A stretch of 64,000 nt of DNA from positions 1-64,000 of the forward strand of contig NZ_BSTR01000012.1 in assembly GCF_030269645.1 (NCBI RefSeq), in the 5' to 3' direction. The stretch is from Actinokineospora sp. NBRC 105648. GTDB taxonomy: Bacteria > Actinomycetota > Actinomycetes > Mycobacteriales > Pseudonocardiaceae. Within the stretch, counting starts at the first letter, position 1. Each line of letters begins with the position of its first letter. The position numbers were made by a program, and so were the translations under genes. Shown piece by piece: positions 29,661 through 38,202 of this stretch. A model generated the notes under the pieces. That model worked only from the letters and a program-made list of their open reading frames with translations, made no database searches and was not told the DNA's origin.

Positions 29661-30098
29661 GTGGACATCAGCACCGTGGTCGTGGCGCTGTTGGCCGCCG
29701 TCCTGCTCGTGCTCCTGCTGCTCGTCCTGCGCCGCCTGCGGCTGCTGCGCGCCGGTGGCGTGCACGTGGCCCTGCGCACCGACTTCGACGACTCGGGCCG
29801 CGGCTGGCACTTGGGCGTCGGCCGCTACCAGGGCGACGAGTTCGCCTGGTTCCGGGCGATCAGCCTGCGCGCGGGCCCGGACCGGATCATCCACCGCGAC
29901 GGCCTGGAGATCGCCGCCCGCCGCGACCCGGAGCACATCGAGACCCCCAACCTGCCGCACGGCTCCCGCGTCCTGCGGTTCGAGCCGCTGCCCGGCGCCC
30001 AGGCCGTCGAACTGGCGATGGGCACCGACGCCCTCACCGGCTTCCTGTCCTGGATGGAGAGCGCGCCCCCCGGCAAGCGCCTCCCCTGGGCCTCCTGA
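29661..30098 (+). CDS. DUF2550 membrane-anchored protein
   Basis: The protein has 145 residues with an N-terminal membrane helix (TVVVALLAAVLLVLLLLVLRR) and a small cytoplasmic domain (GGVHVALRTDF, WHLGVGRYQGDEFAWFRAISL, GSRVLRFEPL). The DUF2550 family is conserved directly after atpC in actinobacteria and has no known function. It starts at GTG 29661, 28 nt after atpC, so the two are probably cotranscribed. Confidence 0.85.
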   Translation: MDISTVVVALLAAVLLVLLLLVLRRLRLLRAGGVHVALRTDFDDSGRGWHLGVGRYQGDEFAWFRAISLRAGPDRIIHRDGLEIAARRDPEHIETPNLPHGSRVLRFEPLPGAQAVELAMGTDALTGFLSWMESAPPGKRLPWAS

Positions 30099-30149
30099 GC
30101 GCACCAGGGTCATTCACCCCACCGGCGACGTGCCGGTGTGTCGGCTTTC

Positions 30150-30183
30150 GCGGCGGGGCTCATAGGTCGACGAGCCCCGCCGC
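30150..30183. terminator. Bidirectional hairpin between DUF2550 and adenosyltransferase genes
   Basis: GCGGCGGGGCTC (30150-30161) pairs exactly with GAGCCCCGCCGC (30172-30183). It lies between two convergent stops and can serve both strands. Confidence 0.65.
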
Positions 30184-30197
30184 TGCCGTACCTGGGG

Positions 30198-30770
30198 TCA
30201 GCGGCCGCCGCCGGGCTGCCAGAGGACGTCGCCGTCGGGGTTGGCGACCCGGGCGAGGACGAAGAGCAGGTCGGACAGGCGGTTGAGGTACTTCGCGGCC
30301 AGCACGTTCGTGCGGTCGGCGTCGTCCTCGACCAGGGCCCAGGCGCCGCGTTCGGCGCGGCGGGTGACGGTGCGGGCGACGTGCAGCAGCGCGGCGCCCG
30401 CGGTGCCGCCGGGGAGGATGAACGAGGTGAGCTTGCCCAGCCGCTCGTTGAACCCGTCGATCCAGCCCTCCAGGCGGGTCACGTACTCCTCGGTGATCCG
30501 CAGCGGCGGGTAGGGCGGGTCGGGGACGATCGGGGCGCACAGGTCGGCGCCCACGTCGAACAGGTCGTTCTGCACGCCGCGCAGCACCTCGGCGAGCTCC
30601 GGGGTGAGGGCGCCGAGGGCGATCGCCACCCCGATCGAGGAGTTGGCCTCGTCGACGTCGGCGTAGGCCGCCAGCCGCGGCGAGGTCTTGGCGACCCGGG
30701 AGCCGTCGCCCAGCGCGGTCGTGCCGTTGTCGCCGACCTTGGTGTACACGCGATTGATCCGAACCGACAT
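30198..30770 (-). CDS. Cob(I)alamin adenosyltransferase (PduO type)
   Basis: It makes adenosylcobalamin from cob(I)alamin and ATP. The 190-residue protein has the ATP-binding N-terminal signature [41 protein letters not shown], with later [25 protein letters not shown] and [14 protein letters not shown]. It stands beside murA as in mycobacteria. It can supply the cofactor for the B12-dependent mutase encoded at 32294-34312, although murA lies between them. Confidence 0.95.
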   Translation of the reverse strand: MSVRINRVYTKVGDNGTTALGDGSRVAKTSPRLAAYADVDEANSSIGVAIALGALTPELAEVLRGVQNDLFDVGADLCAPIVPDPPYPPLRITEEYVTRLEGWIDGFNERLGKLTSFILPGGTAGAALLHVARTVTRRAERGAWALVEDDADRTNVLAAKYLNRLSDLLFVLARVANPDGDVLWQPGGGR

Positions 30771-30838
30771 ACCCCGAGCCTACTGACTCCGGTCTCCCGC
30801 CTGCCCGGCTCCGAGTGGCCTGGGGCATCATTGCCCCC

Positions 30839-32113
30839 GTGACAGAGCACTTCCAGGTTCACGGCGGCGCGCGGCTGGTCGGCACGGTCGAGGTCGTCGG
30901 GGCGAAGAACAGCGTGCTCAAGCTGATGGCCGCCGCGCTGCTGGCCGAGGGCACCACCACGCTGACCAACTGCCCGGAGATCCTGGACGTGCCGCTGATG
31001 GCCGATGTGCTGCGCAGCCTGGGCTGCGCGGTCGACCTGGACGGCGACACCACCCGGATCACCACCCCCGCCGAGCTCAACCACCGCGCCGACTCGGCGT
31101 CGATGGGCAAGCTGCGCGCCTCGGTGTGCGTGCTGGGGCCGCTGGTCGGCCGCTGCAAGCGGGCCGTGGTGGCGCTGCCCGGCGGCGACGCGATCGGCTC
31201 GCGGCCGCTGGACATGCACCAGAACGGCCTGCGCCAGCTCGGGGCCAGCAGCGAGATCGAGCACGGCTGCGTGGTCGCCGAGGCGGAGAACCTGCACGGC
31301 GCGCAGATCTGGCTGGACTTCCCCAGCGTCGGCGCCACCGAGAACATCCTGATGGCCGCGGTGCTGGCCGAGGGCACCACCGTGATCGACAACGCCGCGC
31401 GCGAGCCGGAGATCATCGACCTGTGCCTGATGCTGCAGCAGATGGGCGCCAAGATCGAGGGCGCGGGCACCTCCACGCTCACCGTGCACGGGGTCACCTC
31501 GCTCACGCCCACCGAGCACCGCGTGGTCGGCGACCGGATCGTCGGCGCCACCTGGGCCTTCGCCGCGGTGATGACCCGCGGCGACCTGACCATCAACGGG
31601 GTGAACCCGCACCACCTCGACCTGGTGCTGGAGAAGCTGCGCACCGCGGGTGCCGAGATCACCATCCTGGACAACGGTTTCCGCGTCGTGCAGCACGACC
31701 GGCCGGGCGCGGTCGACTTCGTGACGCTGCCCTACCCGGGCTTCGCCACCGACCTGCAGCCCTTCGCGATCGCGCTGACCGCGATCGCCGACGGCACCTC
31801 GATGATCACCGAGAACCTGTTCGAGGCCCGCTTCCGGTTCGTCGAGGAGATGATCCGGCTCGGCTCCGACGCCCGCACCGACGGCCACCACGCGGTCGTG
31901 CGCGGCGTGCCGAGGCTGTCCAGCGCGCCGGTGTGGGCCTCCGACATCCGCGCCGGGGTGGGCCTGGTGCTCGCCGGGTTGTGCGCCGACGGCGTCACCG
32001 AGGTCTGGGACGTCTTCCACATCGACCGCGGCTACCCCAAGTTCGTCGAGAACATGCGCCGCCTGGGCGCCGACGTCCGCCGCGTGGACGCCGACCCGGA
32101 GCGCATCTCCTAG
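30839..32113 (+). CDS. murA: UDP-N-acetylglucosamine 1-carboxyvinyltransferase, Asp at the fosfomycin site
   Basis: It catalyses the first committed step of peptidoglycan synthesis. The 424-residue protein has the inside-out barrel signatures [40 protein letters not shown] and [14 protein letters not shown]. In the active-site loop [12 protein letters not shown] the usual Cys is replaced by Asp at residue 117, the same substitution as in Mycobacterium tuberculosis, where it gives intrinsic fosfomycin insensitivity. GTG 30839 is taken as the start because it follows an ATCATT box by six bases (leaderless) and the protein then begins in the usual place; a longer reading from 30815 is possible. 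Confidence 0.96.
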   Translation: MTEHFQVHGGARLVGTVEVVGAKNSVLKLMAAALLAEGTTTLTNCPEILDVPLMADVLRSLGCAVDLDGDTTRITTPAELNHRADSASMGKLRASVCVLGPLVGRCKRAVVALPGGDAIGSRPLDMHQNGLRQLGASSEIEHGCVVAEAENLHGAQIWLDFPSVGATENILMAAVLAEGTTVIDNAAREPEIIDLCLMLQQMGAKIEGAGTSTLTVHGVTSLTPTEHRVVGDRIVGATWAFAAVMTRGDLTINGVNPHHLDLVLEKLRTAGAEITILDNGFRVVQHDRPGAVDFVTLPYPGFATDLQPFAIALTAIADGTSMITENLFEARFRFVEEMIRLGSDARTDGHHAVVRGVPRLSSAPVWASDIRAGVGLVLAGLCADGVTEVWDVFHIDRGYPKFVENMRRLGADVRRVDADPERIS

Positions 32114-32226
32114 CCAGGGCTCGGATCGCGCGGTACCCGGCGCGCTGAACGCCGCCGCACTGTCCACAGTCGACTGATGCGGTGTCCCGGCCGGCCGAGG
32201 TGGTGACGCGGCCGCACCCAGCAGCC

Positions 32227-32255
32227 ACCGGCCGTGCGGATCACGGCCGGTTTGG
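32227..32255 (+). terminator. Hairpin terminator after murA
   Basis: ACCGGCCGTG (32227-32236) pairs with CACGGCCGGT (32242-32251), loop CGGAT, followed by TTGG. It lies 110 nt after murA and 40 nt before the convergent mutase stop. Confidence 0.6.
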
Positions 32256-32293
32256 TGATCGGTCCTCGCGTCGTCCGAGGCTCTGCCGCGGGA

Positions 32294-34312
32294 CTAGTCG
32301 AGGTCGTTCGCGCGTCGGATGACCCGGACGATCTCGGCCATGATCTCGGTCATCTCGTAGTCCTTCGGGGTGAACACCCGGGCCACGCCGCGCTCGGCGA
32401 GGATCTTGGCGTCGTCCGGCGGGATGATGCCGCCGACGATCACCGGGATGTCGCCCGCGCCCGCCGCCCGCAGGCCCTCGACCACGGCGGGCACCGCCTC
32501 CAGGTGCGAGCCGGACAGGATCGACAGGCCCACCACGTGCACGCCCTCCTGCACCGCGGCGGCCACGATCTGCTCGGCGGTGAGCCGGATGCCCTGGTAG
32601 ACGACCTCGAAACCGGTGTCGCGGGCCCGCACGGCGATCTGCTCGGCGCCGTTGGAGTGCCCGTCCAGGCCCGGCTTGCCGACCAGCATGCGCAGCCGCC
32701 CGCCCAGCTCCTCGCCGGTAGCCCGCACCCACTCGCGGACCTTGCCCAGCTCGGCGCCCGCCTCCCCGGACGCTGACGCGCCGGACACGCCGGTGGGGGC
32801 GCGGTACTCGCCGAACACCTCGCGCAGCGCCGCCGACCACTCGCCGGTGGTCACACCCGCGCGGGCGCAGGTCAGGGTGGCCGCCATCAGGTTCGCGTCG
32901 GTCTTGGCCGCCTCGCGCAACACCCGCAGCGACTCGTCCACCGCGGCGTTGTCCCGCTCCGCGCGCCACCGGGCGATCGCCGCGACGGCCTCCCGCTCGG
33001 CGACCGGGTCGACGGTCTCGATCGCCTTGGCGCCCTCGGCCTGCAGCGGGCTCGGCTCGGTGGTGCCGAACTTGTTCACCCCCACGATGGTCTCCTCGCC
33101 CGCCTCGATCCGCCTGCGCCGCTCGGCGAGCGAACCGACCATCTGGGTCTTCATGTAGCCGCTCTCCACCGCCGCGACCGCGCCGCCCATGGCCTGCACG
33201 CGGTCGATCTCCGCGCGGGCGCCCACCAGGATCTCGTCGACCTTGGCCTGGATCACCGGGGAGCCGTCGAAGATGTCCTCGTACTCGAGCAGGTCGGTCT
33301 CGTAGGCGAGCACCTGCTGCATGCGCAGCGCCCACTGCTGGTCCCACGGCCGCGGCAGGCCGAGGGCCTCGTTCCACGCGGGCAGCTGGATCGCCCGGGC
33401 CCGCGCGGTGCGCGAGAGCGACACGGCGAGCATCTCCAGCACGATCCGCTGCACGTTGTTCTCCGGCTGCGCCTCGGTCAGCCCCAGCGAGTTGACCTGC
33501 ACGCCGTAGCGGAACCGGCGCTGCCGCGGGTCGGTGATGCCGTAGCGGTCGCGGCAGATCTCGTCCCACAGCTGGGTGAAGGCGCGCATCTTGCACATCT
33601 CCTCGATGAACCGCACGCCCGCGTTGACGAAGAACGAGATCCGCGCGACCACGTCGCCGAACTCGTCGGCGGGCAGCTGCCCCGAGTCGCGCACGGCGTC
33701 GAGCACCGCGATCGCGGTGCACATCGAGTAGGCGACCTCCTGCACCGGCGTCGCGCCGACCTCCTGCAGGTGGTAGCTGCAGATGTTGATCGGGTTCCAC
33801 TTCGGCACGGCGGCCACGGTGAAGGCGACCATGTCGGTGATCAGCCGCAGGCTCGGCCCGGGCGGGAAGACGTAGGTGCCGCGGGAGAGGTACTCCTTGA
33901 TGATGTCGTTCTGGGTGGTGCCCGCGAGCTTGGCGACCACCTCGTGCCAGTCGGTGCCCTCGGCCTCGGCCTGCTCCTGGGCGACGGTGACGTAGAGGGA
34001 GAGCAGCCACATCGCGGTGGCGTTGATCGTCATCGAGGTGTTGGCGCCGCCGAGCGGGATGCCGTCGAAGAGCGTGCGCATGTCGCCGAGGTGGCTGACC
34101 GGGACGCCGACCTTGCCGACCTCACCGCGGGCCAGCTCGTGGTCGGGGTCGTAGCCGGTCTGGGTGGGCAGGTCGAAGGCCACCGAGAGACCGGTCTGGC
34201 CCTTGGCGAGGTTGCGCCGGTAGAGCTCGTTGGACTTGGCGGCGGAGGAGTGCCCCGCGTAGGTGCGCATGACCCACGGACGGTCGCGCTCTCGGTCTGC
34301 GGGATACGGCAC
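32294..34312 (-). CDS. meaA: Ethylmalonyl-CoA mutase (MeaA), coenzyme B12-dependent
   Basis: The 672-residue single-chain mutase is of the MeaA/Ecm type, which rearranges ethylmalonyl-CoA to methylsuccinyl-CoA in the ethylmalonyl-CoA pathway. The N-terminal barrel carries VMRTYAGHSSAAKSNELYRR and GLSVAFDLPTQTGYDPDH; the C-terminal cobalamin domain has GKPGLDGHSNGAEQIA (DxHxxG, with the His that ligates cobalt) and LSILSGSHLE. Length and start motif fit Streptomyces MeaA better than methylmalonyl-CoA mutase large subunits. The partner enzyme crotonyl-CoA carboxylase/reductase is not in the window. The GTG start has GGAGG seven bases upstream inside a TTAAC/GTTAA repeat. A close B12 mutase of other specificity cannot be fully excluded. 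Confidence 0.88.
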   Translation of the reverse strand: MPYPADRERDRPWVMRTYAGHSSAAKSNELYRRNLAKGQTGLSVAFDLPTQTGYDPDHELARGEVGKVGVPVSHLGDMRTLFDGIPLGGANTSMTINATAMWLLSLYVTVAQEQAEAEGTDWHEVVAKLAGTTQNDIIKEYLSRGTYVFPPGPSLRLITDMVAFTVAAVPKWNPINICSYHLQEVGATPVQEVAYSMCTAIAVLDAVRDSGQLPADEFGDVVARISFFVNAGVRFIEEMCKMRAFTQLWDEICRDRYGITDPRQRRFRYGVQVNSLGLTEAQPENNVQRIVLEMLAVSLSRTARARAIQLPAWNEALGLPRPWDQQWALRMQQVLAYETDLLEYEDIFDGSPVIQAKVDEILVGARAEIDRVQAMGGAVAAVESGYMKTQMVGSLAERRRRIEAGEETIVGVNKFGTTEPSPLQAEGAKAIETVDPVAEREAVAAIARWRAERDNAAVDESLRVLREAAKTDANLMAATLTCARAGVTTGEWSAALREVFGEYRAPTGVSGASASGEAGAELGKVREWVRATGEELGGRLRMLVGKPGLDGHSNGAEQIAVRARDTGFEVVYQGIRLTAEQIVAAAVQEGVHVVGLSILSGSHLEAVPAVVEGLRAAGAGDIPVIVGGIIPPDDAKILAERGVARVFTPKDYEMTEIMAEIVRVIRRANDLD

Positions 34313-34314
34313 CG

Positions 34315-34329
34315 GTTAACCTCCGTTAA
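34315..34329 (-). promoter_or_regulatory. TTAAC-N4-GTTAA inverted repeat covering the meaA ribosome site
   Basis: GTTAAC and GTTAA flank the CTCC/GGAG of the ribosome site, giving an inverted repeat that is also a direct repeat of GTTAA. It could be an operator or a structure that hides the ribosome site. The local AT content stands out from the surroundings. Confidence 0.35.
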
Positions 34330-34420
34330 TCAGTCCTTTCCGGCTGACAGTACTGGTCGGTAACAGGTTCCGCGCCCGTGCAATTGCTCACAGGCCCGGG
34401 CGGGTTGCGATGATGTGCCC

Positions 34421-34708
34421 ATGGACCTGCCCGCCCCCTACCTCTCGCTGGTCGCCCTGCTGGTGGTGGGCGTCCTCGGTCTGGTCCTGCGCTGGGCGTT
34501 CACCACCGACGACCGCCGCAAGGACTACGGGCTGCTGCGCGAGGTGGCCAAGGTCCCCAGCCAGACCGCGGCCCGGTTCGTCGAGGAGCGGTTGCAGGCG
34601 GCGGGCGTGCGGGCCACCACCGTGCCCGCCGAGGACGGCGAGGGCCTGCGGGTGCTGGTCTTCCCGGCGGACGAGCGGGCCGCGATCGCCGCCCTGCTCG
34701 ACGACTGA
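34421..34708 (+). CDS. Small membrane-anchored protein, unknown function
   Basis: The protein has 95 residues. One N-terminal membrane helix (YLSLVALLVVGVLGLVLRWAF) is followed by a cytoplasmic domain (LLREVAKVPSQTAARFVEERLQAAGVRATTVPAEDGEGLRVLVFP) resembling a small ferredoxin-like alpha/beta fold of the type found in signal-transducing DUF2007-like proteins; this resemblance is weak. ATG 34421 is chosen because a GATGAT box precedes it by six bases (leaderless). Confidence 0.65.
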   Translation: MDLPAPYLSLVALLVVGVLGLVLRWAFTTDDRRKDYGLLREVAKVPSQTAARFVEERLQAAGVRATTVPAEDGEGLRVLVFPADERAAIAALLDD

Positions 34709-34852
34709 CAGCGACTCCGTCACCGCGGCAACGCGGCGAGTCACTGCGGCGTCTTTGTAGTGACGAGCGTGCGGGTGGGCGCGGCGGCGGGTACGTGTTC
34801 CAGGCCGCGCGGCGCCGCGTCGCGTGCCGTCCAGGGGCGAGGGGGAGTCGGC

Positions 34853-35572
34853 GTGGGGGAGTCCAGCAGGTGGTTGACGGCCCAACGGGCGGGTGCGGTG
34901 ATCGCGCGGGGGTGGGCCTGGTGGGGGCGCCGTCGGCTGCGGGTGTGGTTCAGCGGGGTCGTGACGGTGCTGGCCCTAGTGCTGTTCGGACCGGTGCTGA
35001 CCATCCGGGTGGCCACCGGCGGCGAGGTCTACGCCGCGGCTGACGCCCCGTCCGCCTCGGTGGGGATCGTGCTCGGTGCCGGGCTGCAGGCGGACGGGAC
35101 GCCCAAGCCCTACCTGGAGGCCCGCCTGGCGGACGCGCTCACCCTCTACCAGTCCGGCCGCGTGCGCGCCCTGCTCGTCTCCGGCGACCACGGCCGGGTC
35201 GGCTACGACGAGGTGGCCGCGATGACCGGGTGGCTGACCGCGCACGGGGTGCCCGAGGCCAAGGTGGTCGCCGACCACGCGGGGTTCGACACCTACGACT
35301 CGTGCGTGCGCGCGCACCGGATCTTCGGGGTCACCTCGGCCCTGGTGATCACCCAGGCCTTCCACGTCCGCCGAGCGGTCTTCCTCTGCCGCGACGCGGG
35401 GATCGACGCCCGCGGCGTCGCCTCGCCCGCGCCGGGGAACGAGGACACGCGGTACTGGGTCCGGGAGGTCCCGGCCGGGATCAAGGCGGTCCTGGACGCG
35501 ATGGTCGACCCGGACCCGCGGTTCCTGGGGCCGCGGGAGACGGGCATCGACAGGGCACTGGCCCTGCCGTAG
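34853..35572 (+). CDS. SanA/YdcF-like DUF218 membrane protein
   Basis: The protein has 239 residues from GTG 34853 (GAGGGGGAG upstream; GTG 34760 would add 31 residues). It has a basic N-terminus, one membrane span (VWFSGVVTVLALVLFGPVLTI), then a DUF218 domain: ASVGIVLGAGLQADGTPKPYLEARLADALTLYQ, LLVSGDHGRVGYDEVAAMTGWL, DHAGFDTYDSCVRAHRIFG and ALVITQAFHVRRAVFLCRDAGIDA. In SanA relatives this domain is linked to envelope barrier function (vancomycin sensitivity in E. coli); the biochemical activity is unknown. Confidence 0.85.
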   Translation: MGESSRWLTAQRAGAVIARGWAWWGRRRLRVWFSGVVTVLALVLFGPVLTIRVATGGEVYAAADAPSASVGIVLGAGLQADGTPKPYLEARLADALTLYQSGRVRALLVSGDHGRVGYDEVAAMTGWLTAHGVPEAKVVADHAGFDTYDSCVRAHRIFGVTSALVITQAFHVRRAVFLCRDAGIDARGVASPAPGNEDTRYWVREVPAGIKAVLDAMVDPDPRFLGPRETGIDRALALP

Positions 35573-35693
35573 GTGGGCCCCGCGCGAAGGCATTCGCCCG
35601 ATCGAGCCCTGCTCTTACCTGGGCTCGTCGTTTTGGGTGGTGTCGTGGGGTCGCCTTGGCGTTGCCGTCTTCGTTGCCTGGGTTTCGAGCGAG

Positions 35694-35834
35694 GCTCGAT
35701 CTAGTGAACTCGCTTCGTGTGGGGCCCCTAGAGCACCGCGGTGGTGAAAAAAGGGCGGGTGAAGGGCATTCCCCACCACCGGTCAAGTTTAGCGGTGCTC
35801 TCCCCCCACACGAAGCGAGTCCACTAGATCGAGC
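35694..35834 (+). repeat. Structured inverted-repeat element, copy 1
   Basis: This is a 141-bp element with an outer 31-nt arm (35694-35724) that pairs with 35804-35834 at 30 of 31 positions, a middle stem GAGCACCGC (35731-35739) with GCGGTGCTC (35792-35800), and an inner stem GGTGGTG (35740-35746) with CACCACC (35774-35780) enclosing a purine/G-rich loop. The base of the outer stem is GCTCGAT and the top is GTGTGGGG followed by CCCCTA, as in copy 3. It has the same orientation as copy 3 and is the most diverged of the three. It lies between convergent genes. Confidence 0.9.
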
Positions 35835-36231
35835 ATCCGTAGCGGGCCTCGCGTTCCAGCGGGGTGGAGATCCTGTTGCGTACCAGCGGGGTCGGCCTTT
35901 GGCTGCGGTACGAGCGTGGTCTGCTCACTGGAGCTCCTTGCTGCACAAGGGATAGGTGCAGCACAGGCCCGCCGCGCTCGTCCGCGCGGCGGCCCGTCCT
36001 GTCCGCTGTGGTCGGTCCGCGTCGGAGTCCTGCTGTCGACCAGCCGGACCCCGCTCGCCCCGACCCTGCTCGCTTCTCCACCTGATCGGCCTGACCACGC
36101 TCGGCGCCACCACCCGTTGACCACTGGTGCCCGCGATCATCGCTACGAACGCACAGCCCACTTGCGGTGGCGTCATCACCGGCGGTTGGTCGCGCGGTCG
36201 GCGTGGTGGGGTCCTGGAGTCGTGGGTCTGG

Positions 36232-36270
36232 CCGCGGCCGGGTGGGTGGCAGGTCCACACCCGGCCGCGG
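36232..36270 (-). terminator. 13-bp hairpin terminator of the gamma-glutamyltransferase gene
   Basis: CCGCGGCCGGGTG (36232-36244) pairs exactly with CACCCGGCCGCGG (36258-36270), starting 8 nt beyond the minus-strand stop. Confidence 0.7.
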
Positions 36271-36277
36271 CGCAGGG

Positions 36278-38071
36278 TTACTTGGCCGGGTAGGCGACAC
36301 CCGCCGAGGTGCCGCTGCGGCGGACGGGTTCACCGACGGCGAGGATCTGGTCGTGGCCGAGGAACTCCAGGGCGGCGGCGGCCCCGATCTCGGCCTGCTC
36401 GGTGAACTTGTGCCCGTAGGTCGCCAGGCCCGGGTTGGCGGTGATGAAGCCGGGCTCGGCGGTGACCGTCGGGGTGTTGCGCTGGCTGGCCCGCGGTGCC
36501 GCCACCGCGTCGGGCAGGGACTGCTTGAAGTCGACGCGGTTCAGGATGATCTGCAGGGCGGTGGTGATGATCGTGGAACCGCCGGGGGAGCCCAGGGCGA
36601 GCCACGGGCGGCCGTCCTTGAGCACGATCGTCGGCGACATGCTCGACCGCGGCCGCTTACCCGCGGCGGGCAGGTTCGGGTCCGGGGCGGTGCCCTGGGT
36701 GGGGGTGAAGTTGAAGTCGGTCAGCTCGTTGTTGAGCAGGAAGCCGCGGCCGGGCACCACGATGCCGCTGCCGCCGACCTGCTCCAGGGTGTTGGTGTAG
36801 GACACGACGTCGCCACGGGCGTCGGCGACCACGAAGTGGTTGGTGTGGACCTCGTTCTCCTGCGTCGGGGTCGCCGCGGGCGGCGGCGGGGTGCACTGGC
36901 CCGGGTCGAGCGGGTTGCCCGGGGCGACCGGCGCCGGGGTGGCCCGGATCGGGTCGATGCGGCAGGCCCGGACGGCGGCGAAGGAGTCCGACAGCAGTTC
37001 CCGGGTCGGCACGGTGACGAACTTCGGGTCACCGACGTAGCGACCGCGGTCGGCGTAGGCGAGCTTGGTGGCCTCCAGGTAGTAGTGCAGCGCCTGGGTG
37101 CGGTTGAGCGAGCCGAGCTTGGTGGTCTCCAGGATGTTCAGCGACTCGCCGACGGTGGTGCCGCCGCTGGAGGACGGCGCCATGCCGTACACCTCGACGT
37201 TGCGGTAGCCCACCTTGGTCGGCGCCTGGTCGAGGGCGCGGTAGCGGCGCAGGTCCTCGACCGACAGCTTGCCCACGGGCGGCTTCACGGTGACGTCGGC
37301 CGCGAGCGGGAGGTGCTGCACGGTGTTCGCGACGTCGCGGCCGATCTTGCCGCCGTAGAACGCGTCGACGCCGTCGCGGGCGATCTCGCGGTAGGTGTTG
37401 GCCAGGTCCGGGTTGCGCAGCGTCGAGCCCACCGCGGGCGGGTTGCCGCCGGGCAGGTAGAGCTTGGCGGTGGAGGTGAACTGCTTGAACCGCGGCTGGT
37501 TCTGCTCGATCTCCTTGCGCAGCTGCGGGGTGACCGGGAAGCCCTGCTCGGCGACCTTGATCGCGGGCTTGAGGACGTCGGCGAGGTCGTAGCGGCCCCA
37601 GCGATCCAGCGCGCGTTCCCAGATGGCCAGCTGGCCGGGCGTCCCGACGGACAGGCCGCTGGTCACCGCGTCGGCGAACGGGTAGGGCTGACCGGTGGCC
37701 GGGTTGATGAACAGGTTGGCGTCCGCGCTGCGCGGCGCGGTCTCCCGGCCGTCGATCGTCGAGACCTTGCGGGTCTTGGCGTCGTAGTGGACGAAGTAGC
37801 CGCCACCGCCGAGGCCCGCCATGTTCGGGTCGGTGACCCCGAGCGTCGCGGCCACCGCGACCGCGGCGTCCGCGGCCGTGCCGCCCCGGCGCAGCACGTC
37901 CAGGCCCGCCTGGGTGGCCTGGACGGTGTCGGAGACGACCGCGCCCCCGTACCCCTGGGCCACCGGTGCCTTGACCAGCGGTGGTGTTGTCGCCCCCGCG
38001 ACCGATGGCAGCAGGGCCGCGGCGACCACCGCGGCTGACAACGCGCCCATTCCGCGCTTCACACGCATCAT
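36278..38071 (-). CDS. ggt: Secreted gamma-glutamyltransferase
   Basis: The protein cleaves or transfers gamma-glutamyl groups from glutathione and similar substrates outside the cell. It has 597 residues with a signal peptide (GMGALSAAVVAAALLPSVAGA). The large-subunit part has VVSDTVQATQAGLDVLRRGGTAADAAVA and GLGGGGYFVHY. The autoprocessing site and new N-terminal nucleophile is the Thr near residue 409 in ENEVHTNHFVVADARGDVVSYTNT. SSMSPTIVLKDGRPWLALGSPGG is the C-terminal signature. A Pro-rich insertion lies just before the Thr. Two ATG codons (38071, 38068) fit the AGGGG/GAGG ribosome site. Confidence 0.95.
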   Translation of the reverse strand: MMRVKRGMGALSAAVVAAALLPSVAGATTPPLVKAPVAQGYGGAVVSDTVQATQAGLDVLRRGGTAADAAVAVAATLGVTDPNMAGLGGGGYFVHYDAKTRKVSTIDGRETAPRSADANLFINPATGQPYPFADAVTSGLSVGTPGQLAIWERALDRWGRYDLADVLKPAIKVAEQGFPVTPQLRKEIEQNQPRFKQFTSTAKLYLPGGNPPAVGSTLRNPDLANTYREIARDGVDAFYGGKIGRDVANTVQHLPLAADVTVKPPVGKLSVEDLRRYRALDQAPTKVGYRNVEVYGMAPSSSGGTTVGESLNILETTKLGSLNRTQALHYYLEATKLAYADRGRYVGDPKFVTVPTRELLSDSFAAVRACRIDPIRATPAPVAPGNPLDPGQCTPPPPAATPTQENEVHTNHFVVADARGDVVSYTNTLEQVGGSGIVVPGRGFLLNNELTDFNFTPTQGTAPDPNLPAAGKRPRSSMSPTIVLKDGRPWLALGSPGGSTIITTALQIILNRVDFKQSLPDAVAAPRASQRNTPTVTAEPGFITANPGLATYGHKFTEQAEIGAAAALEFLGHDQILAVGEPVRRSGTSAGVAYPAK

Positions 38072-38202
38072 GACCTCTTCCCCTCGGCTGGACAGTGGTC
38101 CAGTTCTACTAGCCCGCCCCGGTCGCCGCGACCGCCGATCGGAGCGCGCCGAGCGGTGGAATCCCTGGTAACCGATGGGCCGTCCGTGTGAGGCTGTCGG
38201 GC

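Larger units (their letters stand above)
35573..36277 (+). other. 705-bp gene-free convergent intergenic region
   Basis: It lies between the SanA-like gene and the convergent gamma-glutamyltransferase gene. It holds hairpin element copy 1 (35694-35834) and the 13-bp terminator at 36232-36270. The remaining 35835-36230 is GC-rich with several open frames on both strands that are Pro/Arg-rich, lack ribosome sites and have no recognisable family. A smaller repeat GCGTACCAGC...GCTGCGGTACG (about 35878-35911) can form a hairpin. I see no gene. Confidence 0.6.

Noticed and set aside
32241-34010. 589-codon alternative frame within meaA
   Set aside because: Arg/Gly-rich shadow frame of a certain gene on the same strand; no independent start or domain.
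34760-34852. Longer start (GTG 34760) for the SanA-like protein
   Set aside because: The added 31 residues are Ala/Gly/Arg-rich without a ribosome site, whereas GTG 34853 has GAGGGGGAG upstream; kept only as an alternative.
35824-36333. 169-codon minus-strand frame between ggt and the hairpin element
   Set aside because: It is Pro/Arg-rich with no domain or ribosome site, and it starts inside the ggt 3' end.
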